From positions 1 to 5,532 of the forward strand of contig CALFVE010000311.1 of assembly GCA_937928475.1 (NCBI GenBank): 5,532 nucleotides of DNA, given 5' to 3'. The notes beneath the pieces were generated by a model. The model was not told where the DNA came from. It worked only from the letters and a program-made list of their open reading frames with translations, and did no database searches. The translations under genes were made by a program, and so were the position numbers. Source of the stretch: an uncultured bacterium. Lineage in GTDB: Bacteria > Armatimonadota > Zipacnadia > Zipacnadales > Zipacnadaceae. Positions 1-3,126 of the stretch are shown piece by piece. Position 1 is the stretch's first letter, and each line of letters opens with the position of its first letter.

Positions 1-1
1 T

Positions 2-340
2 CCGCCTCCTCCCAGCATGCCGGGAATGCCGGGAATGCCAGGCGCGCCGGCCGGAGGTGCGGTGGGGACCTCCGAGGAAGTCCTCACTTTGACCGTCTCT
101 GCGCAGCTGACGCCGCAGTATCAGATCACCGTGCCGCAGCCTCCTGGTGCGGGAGGACCGGCTGCCGGCGGCCCCGGCGCGATGCCAGGAATGCCGGAAA
201 TGCCGGGTGGCCCGGGGGCTGGACCTCCCCCGCCTCCTGCGGCAGCGCCTGCTCCTAAGGCCGGGGCTAAGGGCGAAGAAGAAGGAGCGGGGGCTGGTGG
301 TGGTCTCCGCAAGGGAGGCAAGGTCGGCGAAGACGTGTAG
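2..340 (+). CDS. pilN: PilN-like type IV pilus assembly protein, C-terminal part (5' truncated by window edge)
   Basis: This open frame runs from the window edge to a TAG at 338-340, leaving 112 residues of a protein that starts upstream. PilN is normally a bitopic inner-membrane protein that binds PilM in the cytoplasm and pairs with PilO in the periplasm. The identification rests mainly on position directly before pilO, plus one hydrophobic beta-strand-like stretch (VLTLTVSAQL, bases 80-109) that could be the last strand of the PilN periplasmic fold. The rest is low complexity: Met-Pro-Gly repeats (17-43 and 182-208), then a Pro/Ala-rich segment, then a charged Gly/Glu/Lys tail ending GKVGEDV. 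That tail resembles the C-terminus of the following PilO-like protein. No membrane segment or PilM-binding motif is visible because the N-terminus is missing. An unrelated Pro/Gly-rich pilus accessory protein cannot be excluded. Confidence 0.6.
   Translation, partial: PPPPSMPGMPGMPGAPAGGAVGTSEEVLTLTVSAQLTPQYQITVPQPPGAGGPAAGGPGAMPGMPEMPGGPGAGPPPPPAAAPAPKAGAKGEEEGAGAGGGLRKGGKVGEDV
17..43 (+). repeat. 9-bp tandem repeat ATGCCGGGA x3 encoding Met-Pro-Gly
   Basis: Two perfect copies of ATGCCGGGA (17-25, 26-34) are followed by ATGCCAGGC (35-43). They are in frame in the PilN-like gene and encode MPGMPGMPG. Closely related units recur at 182-208 and in the pilP-like gene at 1481-1516. Confidence 0.9.
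182..208 (+). repeat. Second Met-Pro-Gly/Glu 9-bp repeat block
   Basis: Units ATGCCAGGA, ATGCCGGAA and ATGCCGGGT lie in tandem and encode MPGMPEMPG. The 14-mer ATGCCGGAAATGCC at 191-204 is identical to bases 1481-1494 in the pilP-like gene, two genes downstream. Confidence 0.9.
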
Positions 341-394
341 CCCTGCCGAGCAGCGCCGCACTCAGGTCGGAACCATTCCTGCCGACAGACGTTG

Positions 395-400
395 TAAGGA
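395..400 (+). promoter_or_regulatory. Ribosome binding site of the pilO-like gene
   Basis: TAAGGA lies 8 bases before the ATG at 409. It fixes that start in the 68-base gap after the PilN-like gene. I see no convincing promoter in this gap, so the gene is probably cotranscribed from upstream. Confidence 0.7.
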
Positions 401-408
401 CATCAGTT

Positions 409-1188
409 ATGGGTAAGATTCCGCCCATCGTTACCGTCGTCATCGGCGTAGTGCTTATCCTGGGGCTTTCTGCGGCCTGCCTCTTTACGCTCATCAAGCC
501 GCGCACGGAGGAACTGAAAGCCGCCCAGGAGGCCTTCGCCCAGGCGCAGGAGAAGGCCAACACGCTCGAGAAAGTCCGCCAGGAGAACGCGCAGGCGGTA
601 CGGGACTGGCTCAAAGCCCAGGCCGACCTGGAGAAGTTGATGGCCATGCGCTCCACGCCCGTGTCCTTCTACGAGCCGATTACCGCCTGGGTCGCCCTCT
701 GGCAGGAATACCGAGTGACCCTCCCCCGCGCCGTGGAGCGGTTCATCGAGGCCTCGGGGGTACGTATCGTCAGTGGGACCAGCGTGCCGGCGCCGCCCGG
801 CGCTCCTCCTCCTCCGCCCAGCAACGGATACATGCGCATTCCCGAGAGTACTGTGCAAGTGGTGGTGCAAGGGACGCTGGCTCAGATCGAGAGACTGTAC
901 CGGAGCATCGGCAAGTTTCAGCGCATCATGACTATCAGCGGCCTGAACCTGAGCAGCACCGGCAACGGAGACCTGATTACGGCTACCATCCCCATGGACT
1001 TTTACCTGTTGGTGGAGGTGCCGCCGGGAGCCGCGGCTGCTCCGGCCGCTGCGGGCCCGATGGGTGGGCCGGCGCCGGGACCGCAAGCCGCGCCGCCTCC
1101 GCCTGGTCCCAAGGCTGGCGGTGAGGAAGGCGGCGAGGGGGGGCCAGGGGCCAAGGTCGGCAGGAAGGGTGGTGAGGGACTTGAGTAG
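409..1188 (+). CDS. pilO: PilO-like type IV pilus inner-membrane alignment protein
   Basis: This 259-residue protein fits the bitopic PilO family, which pairs with PilN and recruits PilP in the pilus alignment complex. A short cytoplasmic MGKIPP is followed by one membrane helix (about 7-29) and a charged heptad-like coiled coil (about 31-80, rich in E/K/A/Q). A periplasmic region (about 98-204) alternates strands and helices like the PilO ferredoxin-like fold, for example VQVVVQGTLAQIERLYRSI and the strand-like ITATIPMDFYLLVEV. Two features are unusual for PilO: a Pro-rich insertion (125-140, PAPPGAPPPPP) inside the folded region, and a 55-residue Ala/Pro/Gly tail (205-259) ending in a charged Gly/Glu/Lys segment. 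The start is set by TAAGGA at 395-400. The end overlaps the pilP-like gene, suggesting coupled translation. Family assignment is by topology, context and fold pattern; PilO is poorly conserved in sequence. Confidence 0.82.
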   Translation: MGKIPPIVTVVIGVVLILGLSAACLFTLIKPRTEELKAAQEAFAQAQEKANTLEKVRQENAQAVRDWLKAQADLEKLMAMRSTPVSFYEPITAWVALWQEYRVTLPRAVERFIEASGVRIVSGTSVPAPPGAPPPPPSNGYMRIPESTVQVVVQGTLAQIERLYRSIGKFQRIMTISGLNLSSTGNGDLITATIPMDFYLLVEVPPGAAAAPAAAGPMGGPAPGPQAAPPPPGPKAGGEEGGEGGPGAKVGRKGGEGLE

Positions 1189-1990
1189 CCTGCGCGCGAG
1201 GCTGCTGCAGCCGTTGGGCCGGCTGGCCGAGCGCCTGTCGGAGGCCGTCTGGGCGCCGAACGCCAGTCCGGTGGTCCGCGAGCGACGCACCAAGTTCATG
1301 ATGGTGAGCGGCGTGGGGCTCTTCGCGGTTGCCCTCATGGTCTTGCTGCTGTTCGTGTTGCCGGCTATGCAGAGCGTAGGCACCCCTTCAGAGGCTCAAC
1401 CGCCTTCTGAGATGCCGGGCGCGCCGGGCGCCGGGCCTTCGGCTCCAACTCCTCCAGGGATGCCGCCTGGTGCGCCGGGGATGCCGGAAATGCCTGGCAT
1501 GCCTGAGATGCCGGGGATGGCTGGGGCCGCGCCGGCGGCCGCCCCGGCGGGTCCGGCCGGGCCTGCGCAGCCCACCCTCGGCTGCCGGGAGAATCCCTTT
1601 GCGCCGGTGGGCGCGGAGGCCGCTATCGCCGCCAAGGAGTATCGCACGGCCGCGACGAAGTACGGCCCGGACTGGAGCCGACTGCCGGTGACCTTGCGGG
1701 AGGGCTTCGTGCGCCCCGAGCGTCCGCCTCACCCCTCGCCTGCCCCTACTCCGGAGGAGATCGAGACGCTGGCGGCCGGCGCGGGGGCGCTCTTCCGCAT
1801 CAGCAGTATCTTGTGGACGGCGGGCGCGCCGTTGGCTACCTATGAGACTCCCGGCGGGGAGACTGGCACCATCGGCCCCGGTGACGTCGTCAAAGGTTGG
1901 CGAGTCACTGAAATCGGACGCAACTACGTCATCGTTCAGGATGTGAAGAGCGGGCGCACCCAGCGCTTGCCGCTGAAAACCGAGCGCTAG
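1172..1990 (+). CDS. pilP: PilP/GspC-like type IV pilus assembly protein
   Basis: From the GTG at 1172 this is 272 residues. PilP-type proteins bind PilN/PilO at the inner membrane and reach across to the secretin. An amphipathic, Arg-rich cytoplasmic segment (1-42) precedes one membrane helix (about 44-63), then a Pro/Gly/Met linker with MPEMPGMPEMPGM near 104-116. An NPF motif (CRENPFAP, 138-145) is typical of the PilP/GspC linker. The C-terminal domain (about 203-268; FRISSILW, GDVVKGWRVTEIG, NYVIVQD) matches the PilP and GspC HR-domain pattern. Classical PilP is often a lipoprotein; this one has a transmembrane anchor, closer to GspC or Thermus PilW. The start is uncertain: GTG 1169 or 1172 (preceded by AGGAAG), TTG 1181 and ATG 1298 (just before the helix) are all in frame. 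A start within pilO implies a 17-base overlap and coupled translation. Confidence 0.8.
   Translation: MRDLSSLRARLLQPLGRLAERLSEAVWAPNASPVVRERRTKFMMVSGVGLFAVALMVLLLFVLPAMQSVGTPSEAQPPSEMPGAPGAGPSAPTPPGMPPGAPGMPEMPGMPEMPGMAGAAPAAAPAGPAGPAQPTLGCRENPFAPVGAEAAIAAKEYRTAATKYGPDWSRLPVTLREGFVRPERPPHPSPAPTPEEIETLAAGAGALFRISSILWTAGAPLATYETPGGETGTIGPGDVVKGWRVTEIGRNYVIVQDVKSGRTQRLPLKTER
1481..1516 (+). repeat. Met-Pro-Gly/Glu 9-bp repeat block in the pilP-like gene
   Basis: Four tandem 9-bp units (ATGCCGGAA, ATGCCTGGC, ATGCCTGAG, ATGCCGGGG) encode MPEMPGMPEMPG in the periplasmic linker. They share an identical 14-mer with the PilN-like gene (191-204), which points to a common origin or exchange between linkers of partner proteins. 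Confidence 0.9.
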
Positions 1991-1992
1991 CC

Positions 1993-2007
1993 TGGCGCTG
2001 TGCGCCA
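1993..2007 (+). other. Short perfect hairpin after the pilP-like gene
   Basis: TGGCGC (1993-1998) and GCGCCA (2002-2007) are perfect inverted repeats around a 3-base TGT loop, immediately after the stop codon. There is no T-run behind it, so it is not a classical intrinsic terminator. It could stabilise the 3' end of the upstream mRNA or act as a protein site. It lies where the -35 region of the next promoter candidate would be. Confidence 0.5.
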
Positions 2008-2011
2008 ATTG

Positions 2012-2020
2012 TGGTATACT
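2012..2020 (+). promoter_or_regulatory. Candidate extended -10 promoter for the secretin-N-domain gene
   Basis: TGGTATACT fits an extended -10 element (TGn followed by TATACT, 5 of 6 matches to TATAAT), in an otherwise GC-rich gap. No good -35 hexamer is seen 16-18 bases upstream, which extended -10 promoters tolerate. Transcription would start near 2027, giving a leader of about 110 bases before the ATG at 2137. Sequence-only prediction. Confidence 0.5.
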
Positions 2021-2096
2021 GGAAGCAGGGGCCAGCGACCGGCCCAGAGTTGCAGCCCCTGGCCTCACCGGTCAGCACCTAGCACGTGGTGGGCCG

Positions 2097-2108
2097 CGAA
2101 CCGGTTCG
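2097..2108. promoter_or_regulatory. Perfect 12-bp palindrome upstream of the secretin-N-domain gene
   Basis: CGAACCGGTTCG is a perfect 12-bp palindrome located downstream of the candidate -10 and 15 bases before the ribosome binding site. It could be an operator for a dimeric regulator, or a weak RNA hairpin (CGAA stem with CCGG loop). No regulator can be named from the sequence. Confidence 0.4.
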
Positions 2109-2123
2109 TAAGTTGTGGAGAAC

Positions 2124-2130
2124 AGGAGGA
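2124..2130 (+). promoter_or_regulatory. Strong ribosome binding site deciding the start at 2137
   Basis: AGGAGGA lies 6 bases before the ATG at 2137. It is the strongest Shine-Dalgarno in the window and selects this ATG, which also begins a textbook signal peptide, over an in-frame upstream GTG at 2086. Confidence 0.85.
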
Positions 2131-2136
2131 AGAAAG

Positions 2137-2970
2137 ATGCACAAGGGGATTGCGCTGCTTGTCACGCTTGGTCTTGTCTTGGGTCTGAGCACCTTTGTCT
2201 GGGCACAGGGCATTGACCTGCAGTTTGATGATCAGCCGCTGGGAGCGGCGCTGCGGGCGCTGCAGCAGGCGTACGGGGTGCAGTACAACCTACCGGGCGA
2301 GCTGGCCAACAAGCGGGTGACGGTGCACCAGACGGTCAACTCGGTGGCAGCGGCGGTGCAAGCGCTGGCCGCGGCCGCGGGCGTTCGGGCTATCCCGGAT
2401 CCCAACACAGGGAGTTTTCTCTTCCGGGCAGCCCAGGCGCCGGGGGCGCCTGGGACAACCGCGGCGCCCGCCAATCCGTGGGCGGGAACCGCGCCGGCCG
2501 CGGGAGGAATGGGTCCTGTACCTCCCACCCGGCCAGGGATGCCAAGCATCCCGCCCTCTATGCCCGGCACGGCCCCCGGCGCGGCCCCGGGCGCCTTCCC
2601 GGGGACCCCGGGCGCAACGGCCGGTCAGCCCGGAATGTTGACGACTCCTTACGGGACCGTCCTGGATCCCAAGGACCTCACCTTGCGGGTGCTGGAACTG
2701 AACTACCTGAACCCTGAACTGGTGGCGATGCTGTTCGGCGGCTTTGCCGTCTACGACATCAGCAGCACCGGCGGATACGGTGGCTACGGGGGCGGAGGCT
2801 ACGGCAGCAGCGGGTACGGTTACGGGAGCAGCGGCTACGGGAGCAGCGGCTATGGCGGCGGCCGCAGTAGCCGGAGCAGCCGGTCGGGCGACTACTACGG
2901 CGGCAGCAGCTACGGCTACGAGACCGGCCGCAGCAGCAGCCGTTCGCTTTCCAGCAGCCGCAACTACTAG
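2137..2970 (+). CDS. Exported secretin-N-domain (STN) protein with Gly/Tyr/Ser/Arg-rich tail, no secretin barrel
   Basis: This 277-residue protein has no gene name I recognise. Residues 1-23 form a signal peptide with likely cleavage after VWA. Residues 26-98 resemble a secretin N0/STN domain (IDLQFDDQPLGAALRALQQA at the start, then a KRVTV strand and a second helix). Residues 99-168 are a Pro/Gly/Ala linker. Residues 180-208 resemble the first half of a secretin N1 domain: LTLRVLELNYLNPELVAMLFGG parallels PilQ residues 183-203. The rest of N1 and the whole barrel are missing. The last 66 residues (212-277) are low complexity, with GSSGYG repeats (12 Tyr in all), then RSSRSSRS and further Arg/Ser. 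The position between pilP and pilQ, and the shared domains, suggest a periplasmic or envelope partner of the pilus secretin, perhaps competing for or extending PilP/PilQ contacts; that role is inference. It may equally be a decayed secretin duplicate, but the strong RBS and clean frame argue for an expressed gene. Confidence 0.8.
   Translation: MHKGIALLVTLGLVLGLSTFVWAQGIDLQFDDQPLGAALRALQQAYGVQYNLPGELANKRVTVHQTVNSVAAAVQALAAAAGVRAIPDPNTGSFLFRAAQAPGAPGTTAAPANPWAGTAPAAGGMGPVPPTRPGMPSIPPSMPGTAPGAAPGAFPGTPGATAGQPGMLTTPYGTVLDPKDLTLRVLELNYLNPELVAMLFGGFAVYDISSTGGYGGYGGGGYGSSGYGYGSSGYGSSGYGGGRSSRSSRSGDYYGGSSYGYETGRSSSRSLSSSRNY
2800..2850 (+). repeat. 15-bp tandem repeat encoding Tyr-Gly-Ser-Ser-Gly
   Basis: TACGGGAGCAGCGGC occurs twice in perfect tandem (2821-2835, 2836-2850). 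A diverged copy TACGGCAGCAGCGGG lies at 2800-2814, separated from them by TACGGT. The units are in frame and encode YGSSG. The near identity at DNA level suggests recent expansion by slippage, so tail length may vary between strains. Confidence 0.88.
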
Positions 2971-3077
2971 TTAGTTAGAGGCGACCAACGGCAGGCCGGG
3001 AGCAGCCGCGCCTCCTGTCTGGGGAGGGCTGCGGGCTGCGCAAGCGCGCCCGGTCGAGCCATCGGTTTGATCGCCGG

Positions 3078-3100
3078 CAGCAAGTCGGGCCAGCAAGTCG
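3078..3100 (+). repeat. 10-bp direct repeat upstream of pilQ
   Basis: CAGCAAGTCG occurs at 3078-3087 and again at 3091-3100, separated by GGC (13-base period), 15 bases before the pilQ ribosome binding site. It could be a regulatory site or chance; nothing in the sequence decides. Confidence 0.6.
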
Positions 3101-3114
3101 AAAGCCAGGGTGCC

Positions 3115-3121
3115 GGGAGGG
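3115..3121 (+). promoter_or_regulatory. Ribosome binding site of pilQ
   Basis: GGGAGGG lies 5 bases before the ATG at 3127. It supports that start over an in-frame TTG at 3067, which would place 20 polar residues in front of the signal peptide. Confidence 0.75.
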
Positions 3122-3126
3122 CAATC

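Larger units (their letters stand above)
2971..3126 (+). other. 156-base gap between the STN protein and pilQ
   Basis: No ORF with a start and RBS is evident. The gap begins with tandem TAG triplets, so the three forward frames are all closed. It then holds GC-rich inverted repeats: GCAGCC 3002-3007 with GGCTGC 3034-3039, enclosing CCTCC 3011-3015 with GGAGG 3023-3027; and a bulged GGGCTGCG/CGCGCCC hairpin at 3033-3051. It ends with a direct repeat and the pilQ RBS. No T-run terminator and no convincing promoter is seen. It shows no remnant of a secretin barrel. Confidence 0.5.

Noticed and set aside
17..208. Collagen-like triple helix formed by the Met-Pro-Gly repeats
   Set aside because: Glycine is not kept at every third position (MPE units, interruptions) and runs are only three to four triplets long.
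409..495. Possible lipobox (LSAAC) in the PilO N-terminus
   Set aside because: The Cys lies within the hydrophobic helix, the -3 position is Ser rather than Leu-like, and PilO proteins are transmembrane-anchored.
1064..1171. In-frame N-terminal extension of the pilP-like frame from an ATG at 1064
   Set aside because: It would add 36 Arg/Pro-rich residues that are simply the pilO tail read in another frame, with a 125-base overlap and no good RBS.
403..1383. Long minus-strand open frame opposite pilO and pilP
   Set aside because: Long antisense frames are expected in GC-rich coding DNA. Its product is an Arg/His-rich composition shadow with no recognisable domain.
2086..2136. Upstream GTG start for the STN protein
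   Set aside because: It would bury the signal peptide behind 17 charged residues and read through the AGGAGGA ribosome binding site.
3011..3121. Pairing of CCTCC (3011-3015) with the pilQ RBS as an anti-Shine-Dalgarno switch
   Set aside because: A 5-base match over 100 bases in GC-rich sequence is expected by chance, and CCTCC has a closer local partner at 3023-3027.
3067..3126. TTG start at 3067 for pilQ
   Set aside because: It has no RBS, would displace the signal peptide by 20 residues, and the ATG at 3127 has GGGAGGG at good spacing.
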